Positions 24,113 through 32,581 of a DNA stretch of 64,000 bases are shown in pieces. The translations under genes and the position numbers were made by a program. Under the pieces are notes generated by a model. That model ran no database searches and was not told where the DNA came from. It was given only the letters and a program-made list of their open reading frames with translations. How positions within the stretch are numbered: the stretch's first letter is position 1; the number at the start of each line of letters is the position of its first letter. Source of the stretch: UBA6623 sp965226435 (GTDB lineage Bacteria; Acidobacteriota; Terriglobia; Bryobacterales; UBA6623). The DNA lies in assembly GCA_965226435.1 (NCBI GenBank), contig CBDDCY010000013.1:868001-932000 (forward strand), given 5' to 3'.

Positions 24113-26248
24113 ATGCGAACTTTCTTGGCCGTGACTCTGGCCGTGATCACCGCGGCATGCGGGGCAACACAACAGGAGGATTCGTTGTTGTGGCTTGAGG
24201 AGATCGAGGGCAAGGCTCAGCTGGACTGGGTGCGCGCGGAAAACACGCGCACTCTGGCGGAGCTTCAAGGCGATGTGCGCTACGAGGAGCTCTATCAAGA
24301 AGCACTCGAGATCCTGACGTCGAACGATCGCATTCCGCTGGGAACCATTCACGCCGATTTCCTTTACAACTTTCGGCAAGACGAAGACCACGTACGCGGC
24401 ATCTGGCGCCGTTCCGCTCTGGATGCCTATCGCGGAGGCAAGCCGGAGTGGGAAACGTTACTCGACGTCGACGCCCTGGCGGCATCAGAAAACGAAAATT
24501 GGATCTTCCAAGGCGCCGATTGTCTGCCTCCCGATTACGACCGCTGCATGATCAATTTGTCGCGGGGGGGCTCGGACGCTTCCGTCGCGCGTGAGTTTTC
24601 GGTCGCGAACAAGACTTTCGTCGAGAACGGGTTCATCACCCCCGAGGGCAAGAACGGCGAGGCCTGGCTCGATACCGACACGCTGCTTGTCGGCTCCGAT
24701 TGGGGTGAGGGGCGGACGGAGTCGGGCTACCCTCGATTCGTAAAGACGTGGAAACGCGGCAGGCCTTTCGCCGACGCCGAAACGATCTTCGAAGGCGCTC
24801 GGGAAGACGTCTCGGTCAGTCCCGCCGTTTACCGCCACGGCGCCGAGGTTTACGCGGTCATTGTTCGAGGCGTCACGTTCTACGAACGGGAGTACCACTG
24901 GCTCAAGACGGGCGGCGGCGACTCCGGTTCCGAGCTCGTCCGCTTGCCGCTGCCCGCGCGCGTTCGGGTGATTGGGGCCTTCGCGGGGCGGCTCATCGCA
25001 CTCTTGCGAGAACCCTGGGATACCGACGGCGGGGCCGTCCCCGAAGGCTCTCTGGTCGCTCTTCACTTAGCGGACATGACCGCCGAGGAAATCTTTCGGC
25101 CCAACGACCGTCAAGCGCTGGTCACGATTTCGATCGGTAAGTCCTCGATTTTCGCCGAGCTGCTCGAAGACGCCGGCGGCGGGGCGATGCGTTTCCGGCC
25201 GGGTCGCGAGGGTTGGACGGCGACCAAAGTCCCCATGCCCGCCAACGGCGTCGTACGCATTGCGTCGGCGAGCAGCTCGCGCGACGATTTCTTCCTGCTT
25301 TACGAAAGCCTGAATACTCCTCAAAAGCTTTTCCACGTTTCCCCCGAAGACAAGACGTCGAAGGTCATGGAGTTGCCGGCATTCTTCGATGCCTCCGGCG
25401 TCGTGGTCCGACAGCATTTCGCGACCAGTCGAGACGGTACGCGAGTGCCCTATTTCGTCATGGGATCGGAAAAGGTGCTGGCCCGCGGAAACGCGCCGAC
25501 CGTGCAATACGGCTACGGCGGCTTTCTGATCCCGATTTCGCCGGTCTACTATGAAGAACCTTCGCGGCCCCAGCACGGCGCGCCGGCCGGCAAATTGTGG
25601 GTCTCGCGAGGCGGCGTGCTGGTGCTGTCGAACATTCGCGGCGGGGGCGAATACGGCCCCCGTTGGCACCAAGCCGCCCTCAAGGAAAACCGCCAACTTG
25701 CCTATGACGACTTCTTCGCGATCGCCGAGGATCTCATCGCGCGCGGCATCACCAGTCCCGAGAAGCTGGGCGCGATGGGCCGCTCCAACGGCGGACTCCT
25801 GATGGGCGTGGCGTTGACTCAGAGGCCCGATCTCTACGCCGCGATCGATTGCGGCGTGCCGCTGTTCGATATGAAGCGCTACAACAAGCTGCTCGCCGGC
25901 GCCAGTTGGATGGGCGAATTCGGTGACCCGGACAAGCCCGAAGAGTGGGCGTATATTTCGAAATACTCGCCCTATCACAACCTTGAATCCGGCCGGCCCT
26001 ACCCCGCGGTTTTCTTCTACACCTCGACGAAGGACGACCGAGTTCACCCGGGACACGCCCGCAAAGCCGCCGCTAAGTTAAGAGAACTCGGTTACCCTTT
26101 TTACTATTACGAGAACATCGAGGGCGGACACGGCGGCACGGCCAACCAAGAACAGCTCGCCATGCGCACCGCGCTCGAGTACGTCTATTTCATGCGGCAA
26201 CTGATGGGAGGTCCGGCGTTCAACGCGCCAACCGCCGGCCGACCATGA
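24113..26248 (+). CDS. Prolyl oligopeptidase family serine peptidase (S9A), lipoprotein
   Basis: A protein of about 711 residues. A short hydrophobic leader (MRTFLAVTLAVITAACG) ends in a possible lipobox. The N-terminal beta-propeller domain contains LLWLEEIEG, typical of S9A. The alpha/beta hydrolase domain has the nucleophile S558 in MGRSNGG, the acid in STKDDRVHPGH (D642) and the catalytic H673 in EGGHGG; RGGGEYGPRWHQAAL is also diagnostic. S9A peptidases cut short proline-containing peptides. The start at 24113 has GGAG just upstream, whereas the longer frame from 24050 lacks a plausible leader. The export signal means it acts in the periplasm or at the envelope. Confidence 0.88.
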   Translation: MRTFLAVTLAVITAACGATQQEDSLLWLEEIEGKAQLDWVRAENTRTLAELQGDVRYEELYQEALEILTSNDRIPLGTIHADFLYNFRQDEDHVRGIWRRSALDAYRGGKPEWETLLDVDALAASENENWIFQGADCLPPDYDRCMINLSRGGSDASVAREFSVANKTFVENGFITPEGKNGEAWLDTDTLLVGSDWGEGRTESGYPRFVKTWKRGRPFADAETIFEGAREDVSVSPAVYRHGAEVYAVIVRGVTFYEREYHWLKTGGGDSGSELVRLPLPARVRVIGAFAGRLIALLREPWDTDGGAVPEGSLVALHLADMTAEEIFRPNDRQALVTISIGKSSIFAELLEDAGGGAMRFRPGREGWTATKVPMPANGVVRIASASSSRDDFFLLYESLNTPQKLFHVSPEDKTSKVMELPAFFDASGVVVRQHFATSRDGTRVPYFVMGSEKVLARGNAPTVQYGYGGFLIPISPVYYEEPSRPQHGAPAGKLWVSRGGVLVLSNIRGGGEYGPRWHQAALKENRQLAYDDFFAIAEDLIARGITSPEKLGAMGRSNGGLLMGVALTQRPDLYAAIDCGVPLFDMKRYNKLLAGASWMGEFGDPDKPEEWAYISKYSPYHNLESGRPYPAVFFYTSTKDDRVHPGHARKAAAKLRELGYPFYYYENIEGGHGGTANQEQLAMRTALEYVYFMRQLMGGPAFNAPTAGRP

Positions 26249-26340
26249 GCCGGCGCCTTGCGACAAATGGCCGCGAGACATCCGGTATACTGGTGCGGGC
26301 TTTTCGGGAGCCTGCTTTTCGGCGCGTGGAGGAGGTTCGT

Positions 26341-27579
26341 TTGAAGTCGACCAAGGACATTACCAACGACGAGTCGAAGTCCGGGACCAGGCGCCGCTTT
26401 TTGGCGTTGGGAGCGGCGCTGGGGGGGACGCTGAGTTCTTGCAAAGAGCCCGGGGCCGCCGATAACGCCGCGCGGCTGTTGGGCGAGCCGACCCGCGAAT
26501 ACGGCAGCCGCTCCGAGTTCGAAAAAGCGGCCCGCCATATGCGCACGACCAAGACGCCGGAGGCCGCCGCGAGCCGCACGCCTTTGGCCGATTCGCACGG
26601 GATGATCACGCCATCGGCGCTGCACTTCGAGAGACACCACGCCGGGGTTCCGAATATCGATCCCGCCGAGCACAAGCTCCTAATTCACGGGATGGTCGAG
26701 CGACCCATCGCCTTGACCGTGGATGAAATCAAACGTCTGCCCTCGGTCTCTCGCATTCATTTCATCGAATGCTCGGGCAACAGCGGCGGGGAGTGGGGTC
26801 CGAAGACGGCTCCCGAAGTCCGACTCAGTCACGGGCTGGCGAGTTGCAGCGAGTGGACGGGCGTGCCGCTGTCGGTGCTGTTAAACGAGAGCGGGGTCGA
26901 CCCCGCGGCGACGTGGTTGCTGGCCGAGGGCGCCGACGCCTGCAAGATGCAAAGAAGCATTCCTCTGGATAAGGGGATGAAAGACGCTATCGTGGCCTAC
27001 GCGCAAAACGGGGAGGCCGTGCGGCCCGAACAAGGCTATCCGCTGCGGCTCGTGGTGCCGGGCTGGGAAGGCAACCAGAACGTCAAATGGCTGCGGCGCA
27101 TCAAGGTTTCCGATCAGGCTTACATGACCAAGGACGAAACTTCGAAGTACACCGAGCTGTTGCCCGACGGACGGTCACGGCAGTTCAGTTTCGAAATGGA
27201 AGTCAAATCAGTCATCACTTATCCCTCGGGCAGGCAGCAGCTTCTCGCGGCGGGCTATTACGAAATTCGCGGTCTTGCGTGGTCGGGTCGCGGCGCGATC
27301 GAGCGGGTCGAAATCTCGGTCGACGGCGGAGAGAGTTGGGAAGCCGCCGAAGTCCAAGAGCCGAGTTTGCCGATGGCCTTCAGCCGCTTCCGCTTCCCGT
27401 GGCGCTGGACAGGCGACGAAACGGTTCTGCAGTCGCGGGCCGTCGACGATCAAGGGTACGTCCAACCTTCGACCGAAGCGCTGATCGCGGCGCGCGGCCG
27501 GAATTCCATCTATCACCACAACGGCATCAAAGCCTGGAAAGTGACCCCAGACGGACAGGTGAGCGCGGCCGACGGGTAG
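26341..27579 (+). CDS. SoxC-like molybdopterin sulfite dehydrogenase subunit
   Basis: A protein of about 412 residues. The start is set at TTG 26341 because GGAGGAGG lies 6 bp upstream; an ATG at 26245 would give an implausible leader. A Tat-like signal (SGTRRRFLALGAALGG) precedes a Cys that could be a lipobox. The molybdenum domain has the cofactor Cys (about residue 144) in HFIECSGNSG and PLRLVVPGWEGNQNVKWLR. A C-terminal Mo-co dimerisation domain follows, with IERVEISVDGGESWEAAEV. SoxC oxidises sulfur intermediates together with the diheme cytochrome SoxD; no SoxD or other Sox gene is adjacent. Activity on sulfite or another small oxyanion is therefore only inferred. TATACT at 26286-26291 is a good -10 without a clear -35. 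Confidence 0.82.
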   Translation: MKSTKDITNDESKSGTRRRFLALGAALGGTLSSCKEPGAADNAARLLGEPTREYGSRSEFEKAARHMRTTKTPEAAASRTPLADSHGMITPSALHFERHHAGVPNIDPAEHKLLIHGMVERPIALTVDEIKRLPSVSRIHFIECSGNSGGEWGPKTAPEVRLSHGLASCSEWTGVPLSVLLNESGVDPAATWLLAEGADACKMQRSIPLDKGMKDAIVAYAQNGEAVRPEQGYPLRLVVPGWEGNQNVKWLRRIKVSDQAYMTKDETSKYTELLPDGRSRQFSFEMEVKSVITYPSGRQQLLAAGYYEIRGLAWSGRGAIERVEISVDGGESWEAAEVQEPSLPMAFSRFRFPWRWTGDETVLQSRAVDDQGYVQPSTEALIAARGRNSIYHHNGIKAWKVTPDGQVSAADG

Positions 27580-27904
27580 CCGACGGTTGACGGATCATAC
27601 GCCTTAGCCTCATTCGAGGGGAACCGCTCGACTTGACGGCGGGGCGCGGTCGCCTCGGCATTCAGCTAAATCTTACGCGTTTCGTGGTACGTCGGCCGTG
27701 TCGGCGTGAACCGGCGGTGAGAGATGGACCCGGATCCCAAGCCGCGCATTGCTTCACAATTGTTCACATTTGTTTGCAACATTTTAACGACGCGACCACG
27801 TACGATGGTTTGAGATTCAACGGATGAGGCGTACGAAATTTGGTGCTGAACCGTTGGGGGGAGGCACCGGCTTTGCTAACGATGCCGGGGCTGGGAGCAG
27901 CACG

Positions 27905-28762
27905 ATGACAGGTCCATTTCGCTTTCTCGAATTCGCGCCGGATCGCCGGGACGTGGGTCAAAGTTCCAGGAGTCTCGGGCTCTATCGCGTGTTGCAACAC
28001 AAGGGCGCGGGCCCGTGGGTTCCGCGAGGGGTCTATTTTCGGGCCTACGACGCGCCGTCGGACCTGGACCCGAATCCGCCCGCGATGCCGGCTCACGAGG
28101 CTCCCGACCCGCTGAGTCTCTCTCGGATGGCGACGGCGGTTTCCGCCGCGGCGGCAAACCCGCCGGGCACCCGACGCCCGAACGGCATGCAGTCCTTGGC
28201 CGCGTTGGTGAACGGACAGCTCGTGGCTACCGCTTCGGTTCCCGCCGGCGGAGCCCGTCGAGCGGTGATGTCGAACTTCAATTTGCGGCGCGTTGTCGGT
28301 GAAGTCGGCTGCGTACTCGATGATGCGGCTCGCGCGCGGGGAGTGCGGCTCTTGCTGACAGTCAACAGCGATATCCCCGCGAGCTTGCAGGGGGACTCGA
28401 CCGTCATCCGCCAAATGCTCTTCGAAATGGGGAGCCTGGTGATTCGACACGCAAGCTCGGGTTCGGGCGCCGTGACGATCCGCGTCAGCGAGGAACCGTC
28501 AATGGCGGATGAGATCAGGCTTCGGTTCATCGTGAAGGCCGGAGACGCCGCGGCGGGCGCACGGCCAAAGGTCGCGGCGCGCGGCGGAGTGGACGAGGAC
28601 GGCGAGACACTGGATACTTGCCGGCGCTTGCTGGGGCAGGCTCACGGAGAATTCGGCGCCGAGGAGCATTCCGATGAGGGACCGGTGCTTTGGTTCACGA
28701 TTCCCTGCCGGAAGGTTCGGGAAAGAAACCCGGCAGCCGCCCGGGACAACGCCGCCGCATGA
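27905..28762 (+). CDS. Degenerate histidine-kinase-type ATPase domain protein
   Basis: A protein of about 285 residues. The first about 120 residues have no recognised fold and no transmembrane segment. The C-terminal part (NFNLRRVVGEVGCVLDDAAR, then RLLLTVNSDIPASLQGDSTV, then RQMLFEMGSLVIRHAS) follows the HATPase_c pattern of sensor kinases. The N-box Asn is not visible, no clear DxGxG G1 motif is present, and no HisKA dimerisation His was found. It is probably a pseudokinase or a very divergent partner for the response regulator 95 bp downstream. An ATG at 27824 would add 27 residues; ATG 27905 has GGGAGCA upstream and is preferred. The 244-bp gap before it is AT-rich near 27770 and probably contains the promoter. 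Confidence 0.5.
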   Translation: MTGPFRFLEFAPDRRDVGQSSRSLGLYRVLQHKGAGPWVPRGVYFRAYDAPSDLDPNPPAMPAHEAPDPLSLSRMATAVSAAAANPPGTRRPNGMQSLAALVNGQLVATASVPAGGARRAVMSNFNLRRVVGEVGCVLDDAARARGVRLLLTVNSDIPASLQGDSTVIRQMLFEMGSLVIRHASSGSGAVTIRVSEEPSMADEIRLRFIVKAGDAAAGARPKVAARGGVDEDGETLDTCRRLLGQAHGEFGAEEHSDEGPVLWFTIPCRKVRERNPAAARDNAAA

Positions 28763-28857
28763 AGAAAGCGGGAGTCGCGTGGCGGGACACAGGAAATGAT
28801 GAGGCCGCGCATCGAGTGGCGACGCGGTCGTAAACAGTTTGATAGGAGAGAACAATC

Positions 28858-29453
28858 ATGGCAGCTATTCGCGTATTGTTGACGGACGATCACACTTTAT
28901 TTCGTAAGGGTATTGGAACCGTGCTGGACGCCGAGCCGGATATGGAAATTGTCGGGGAAGCGAGCAACGGCACCGAAGCGGTCGAACAAATCCGTGAACG
29001 GCGGCCCGACATTGTACTGATGGATATCGGGATGCCCGGACTCTCGAGCTTCGAAGCAGCCCGTCAAATCAGCAAGCTTCGGCCGGCGACGAAAGTCATG
29101 TTCCTGACCATGTATGACGATGAGGACTATCTCATGGAATGCATGCAGGTCGGCGGCAACGGCTACATGCTGAAAGACAGCCCGGCGCCGTCGTGGAGAG
29201 CAGGGACGCAGCCGAAGTGTTGAGCGTCCGCCAGAGAGTGATTATTTGGTTGCTTTGTCAGGGTCTCAGCAACCGCCGGATCGCCGAGCGGTTGTTCATT
29301 TGCGAGCAGACCGTCAAAAGCCATCTACATCACATTTTCAAAAAGGTCGGTGTGTCGAACCGGCTGCAATTGGTTCAGTACGCGATTCGATCCAATATTC
29401 AACTCCGCCCCGAGGCCGGCTCAGCGGTATTGGGCAGAGTTCCTCCTCAATGA
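28858..29453 (+). pseudogene. NarL/LuxR-family response regulator, interrupted by a frameshift
   Basis: The receiver domain is complete: acidic pair D10-D11, phospho-acceptor D56 in IVLMDIGMP, T84 and K106 in GYMLKDS. The frame then ends at 29223. A shifted frame continues from about 29185 as AVVESRDAAEVLSVRQRV and contains a full LuxR helix-turn-helix (LSNRRIAERLF, EQTVKSHLHHIFKKVGVSNR). One added base near 29182-29190 would join both into a protein of about 198 residues with an unusually short linker. A good ribosome-binding site (GGAGAG) precedes the start. Seen: two intact domains and one frame break. Whether this is an assembly error, a decay mutation or recoding cannot be decided here. 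Confidence 0.75.
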
Positions 29454-29545
29454 TGGGCTCCGCCTCGAAAACGAGGCTGTACTCCTTCTCCTCTTGTCCT
29501 GAAGTGAGAACCCGACCGACGAACGGTCGCCATTCCGAGACCGAC

Positions 29546-31195
29546 TTATTGCACGCCGGCGAAGCGGATACCGGCCAGCTCGGCCGTTTCGCGCTTCCAC
29601 GAGCACAGGTCGTCGGGCGTGAAGCGCCGAAAATGGTCGTGGCCGCAGGCGCGGGCGAGGATGCGCATCAGGTCGACGGTCGAGGTCAGATATCTCTCCA
29701 GGCGCTTCGCGGACTCCTCTACGATCAGCCTTGCCCGTAAATCCTCCCGCTGAGTCGCGATGCCGACCGGACAATTGTTCGTATGGCAGGCCCTCATGCC
29801 CAAGCATCCGATCGCCTGTAGCGCACTGTTGGCGAGTGCGATGCCGTCGGCCCCCAGCGCCAGCGCCTTGACGAAGTCCGATTCGGTGCGTAGGCCTCCG
29901 GTGATGATCAACGTCACTCTGCTCTCGCGGGCGTCGAGATGCCGCCGCGCCAGCGCCAACGCCGCGATGGTCGGCACGGAAATGTTGTTCTTGAACAGAT
30001 TCGGCGCCGCCCCCGTGCCACCGCCTCGACCGTCAAGAATGATGTAGTCCGCGCTCGCTTCCAAAGCGAAGTCGATGTCGGCCTCGATGTGCTGTGCCGA
30101 CAATTTGAATCCGATCGGAATACCGCCCGACGCCTCACGCACTTGGTCGGCGAGGCGGCGAAAGTCTTCCGGAGTGTTCAGGTCGGCGAACGTCGAAGGA
30201 CTGATGGCGGCGGTACCCTCGGTCAGGCCTCGGACTTCCGCGATCTTGCCGACGACCTTCTTCGCGGGCAAGTGTCCCCCGGTGCCGGTCTTAGCGCCCT
30301 GGCCGCCCTTGAAGTGAAACGCCTGACAGCGCGCGGCCCTTTCGAGACTCCACCCGAACTTCGCCGACGCCAGTTCGTAGAAGTAGCGCGAGTTGGCCGC
30401 CTGCTCTTCGGGAAGCATGCCGCCTTCACCCGAGCAAATGCCGGTCCCCGCCAACTCCGCCCCTGTCGCCAAGGCCACCTTGGCTTCCTCGCTCAAAGCG
30501 CCAAAACTCATATCGCTGACGAAGAGCGGAATTTCCAACCGCAAAGGTTTCTCAGCGTCGGGTCCGATCACCAACTCGGTCCCGACCGGGGTGCCGTCGA
30601 GCAGCGGCTTACGGGCGAACTGTCCGGTGAGGATTTGGATGTCGTCCCAGCGCGGCAACTCGGTGAGTGCCACGCCCATCGCCGAAACTTGACCGTGTTC
30701 TCCGACTCGGCTCAGGCCGTTCCGCGCCAGCTCTTGAATGTGCTTGTTGTACGGTTCTTCGGGGCCGCCGTGAATATCCGCGTAAAGGCCCTGGTAGTCG
30801 TCGCGGCGATAGGCTTGCGGGTTCGCTTGCTCCCATGCCCGAACTTCGTTTTCGTCCACGAAGACCGCGTCCTGCTCGTCGTCCACCCAGGCGCGGAATT
30901 TCTTGAGCGCTTCGTCGTTGTTGTACTCGCTAATGCCGGTATCAACGCGGTAATCCCAGCCATGGACGCCGCAGATGAGATTGTCGCCTTCGATCGACCC
31001 GTCGGCCAGCAGCGCGCCCCGATGCAGGCAACGCCCATAGAAGGCGGAAACTTCGTCGCCATGGCGAACCAGCACCAGATCGACATTCGCGACCAAGGCA
31101 TAGGCGGGCTTGCGGTCATCGAACTCGCTCCAAACGGCGACCTTTGCGGCTTTCGCTTTTAGATCGAGAGCGGAGGGCATCATCGACATCGTCAA
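29546..31195 (-). CDS. Rieske [2Fe-2S] domain fused to FMN-binding glutamate synthase-like domain
   Basis: A 549-residue protein. Residues about 15-115 form a Rieske domain with C56-x-H58 and C75-x2-H78 (CLHRG, CGVHGWDY). The remainder is an FMN-binding GltS alpha-subunit-like barrel: FVSDMSFGALSEEAKVALA, FHFKGGQGAKTGTGGHLP, ADYIILDGRGGGTGAAP and a Cys-rich segment MRACHTNNCPVGIATQ that resembles the 3Fe-4S cluster region of glutamate synthase. No glutaminase domain is present, so it is not a classical ammonia-transferring synthase. Family members of this fused type are unassigned ferredoxin-dependent oxidoreductases. Several ATGs at the N-terminus (residues 1, 3, 5 and 6) leave the exact start open. 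Confidence 0.85.
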   Translation of the reverse strand: MTMSMMPSALDLKAKAAKVAVWSEFDDRKPAYALVANVDLVLVRHGDEVSAFYGRCLHRGALLADGSIEGDNLICGVHGWDYRVDTGISEYNNDEALKKFRAWVDDEQDAVFVDENEVRAWEQANPQAYRRDDYQGLYADIHGGPEEPYNKHIQELARNGLSRVGEHGQVSAMGVALTELPRWDDIQILTGQFARKPLLDGTPVGTELVIGPDAEKPLRLEIPLFVSDMSFGALSEEAKVALATGAELAGTGICSGEGGMLPEEQAANSRYFYELASAKFGWSLERAARCQAFHFKGGQGAKTGTGGHLPAKKVVGKIAEVRGLTEGTAAISPSTFADLNTPEDFRRLADQVREASGGIPIGFKLSAQHIEADIDFALEASADYIILDGRGGGTGAAPNLFKNNISVPTIAALALARRHLDARESRVTLIITGGLRTESDFVKALALGADGIALANSALQAIGCLGMRACHTNNCPVGIATQREDLRARLIVEESAKRLERYLTSTVDLMRILARACGHDHFRRFTPDDLCSWKRETAELAGIRFAGVQ

Positions 31196-31274
31196 TCTCC
31201 TTCTTTTTCCGGAGCTGCCGGCGGCGAATCGGCTTCGGTTGATTGCGGTCCCCGGCGGCGATTAGCCGGGCCGC

Positions 31275-32282
31275 TCAGACCTCGCCGATGTATTGTACTT
31301 CCTCTTCGACTTCGATGCCGAACCGCTGTTCGACTCGCTGTTTGAGTTCGCCAATCAGGTCGCGCAATTCAACCGCCGTGCCTCCGCCGGCGTTGTAGAT
31401 CAGGTTGGCGTGGTAGTCGGCGATGCGGATGCCGCCCTGTCGCATGCCTTTCGCGCCCACTTGTTCCAGGAAATAAGCGGAAGCGACTTTCCCTTCAAGC
31501 ACGACGCGAGCCGGCACTTCGGCGGCCGCCGCGGCGGGGAGGTCGTCTAAGTAGAGGTTCTTGAAGATGCTCCCCGCGCAGCGCATCGAGGGAGGGAACT
31601 TCTCATCGCGAACCGCCGCAATCTCGGCGGCCTTGGCGCGCAGGTCGTTTCTGTTGCCGGGCTCGAGCTCGCATTGAAGGGCAAAGATCATCCAGTCCTT
31701 GCTTTGTTTGAAAACACTGCCGCGGTAAACGAAGTCGCATTGGGCGTTGCTGATGTGCCGCACCGCCTCGCCGTCGAAGATCTGAACCGACTCGACGGTT
31801 TCCGAGATCGAGTGGCCGTAGGCCCCGGCATTACCGTAGACCGCCGCGCCGACCGAGCCCGGTATTCGGGCCAGCGTTTCAAGCCCCCGCAAACCGTGAT
31901 CGACTGATGTGGCGACGAGAGCTTCCAGGCGAGCGCCGGCGTCGGCATTGACGCGGGCGCCTTCGACGCGAACTCCGGCGGCGGTGAATCGTAGAACCAG
32001 CCCGCGAAAGCCCTCGTCCGAGACAATTACATTGCTGCCGTCACCCAAAATATAGAACGGCAGCGTCGACTCACGACAAACCGTGACGGCTGCGGCGAAA
32101 GCAGCGGCGTCGGCGGTTTCGGCGAACAGATCGGCGGGGCCTCCAATGCCGAACCGCGTGTGGGGCGCCAACACGACGGATTGGCGAACGTGCAAACCGT
32201 CGATCTCGCGCAAGCTCGCGTGCGCGTCGGAGATCGACGATGCTGCATGCTGGGAACCGGCGGCGAAGTTCATCTGTTTCAT
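31275..32282 (-). CDS. murB: UDP-N-acetylenolpyruvoylglucosamine reductase
   Basis: A protein of about 335 residues that catalyses the second committed step of peptidoglycan precursor synthesis, an NADPH- and FAD-dependent reduction in the cytoplasm. Seen: HTRFGIGGPADLFAE and the FAD-binding LPFYILGDGSNVIVSDEGF, then LARIPGSVGAAVYGNAGAYG. The catalytic Ser region MRCAGSIFKNL and a C-terminal MRQGGIRIADYHANLIYNAG (type I-like) follow. The frame extends upstream to 32561 through repeat sequence, but family length and the repeat at 32303-32523 favour the ATG at 32282. It is a single gene, not in the usual mur/dcw cluster. Confidence 0.9.
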   Translation of the reverse strand: MKQMNFAAGSQHAASSISDAHASLREIDGLHVRQSVVLAPHTRFGIGGPADLFAETADAAAFAAAVTVCRESTLPFYILGDGSNVIVSDEGFRGLVLRFTAAGVRVEGARVNADAGARLEALVATSVDHGLRGLETLARIPGSVGAAVYGNAGAYGHSISETVESVQIFDGEAVRHISNAQCDFVYRGSVFKQSKDWMIFALQCELEPGNRNDLRAKAAEIAAVRDEKFPPSMRCAGSIFKNLYLDDLPAAAAAEVPARVVLEGKVASAYFLEQVGAKGMRQGGIRIADYHANLIYNAGGGTAVELRDLIGELKQRVEQRFGIEVEEEVQYIGEV

Positions 32283-32302
32283 TGTAAAAGGCTCTGCAAT
32301 CC

Positions 32303-32523
32303 CAAACCGAGCCGCGCGCGTCAGCAAGCGGTATGCGATGAGGCCGGTCGACGCCAAGGAAAGTGATGGAAGCGCGCTGTCCACGACACGACAACGGGGC
32401 ATTCGCCACTCCATTCCCGCGAAGGGGCAAGGGGCCCTAAGCAACTGCTGTACGATCGCCACCCCGGCTGCTTCCGGGCCGCGGCATCGCCATACCGCTT
32501 GCTGACGCGCGCGGCTCGGTTTG
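32303..32523. repeat. Pair of perfect 31-bp inverted repeats upstream of murB
   Basis: The 31 bp at 32303-32333 (beginning CAAACCGAGCCGCGCGCG) recur exactly inverted at 32493-32523, with about 160 bp between. The arms read as LADARGS when translated, a peptide I recall from spurious frames in many environmental genomes, which suggests a widespread REP-type element. It separates murB from the ISNCY element and fills the 299-bp gap. Confidence 0.75.
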
Positions 32524-32564
32524 GCTCGGCTCCACCGGGTAGGGTTTGGTTCACCCCCCACGAC

Positions 32565-32581
32565 AACTCAGGAGCCACAGG
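32565..32581 (+). repeat. Left 17-bp target-site duplication of the ISNCY element
   Basis: AACTCAGGAGCCACAGG, identical to 34195-34211 on the other side of the element. Confidence 0.9.
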
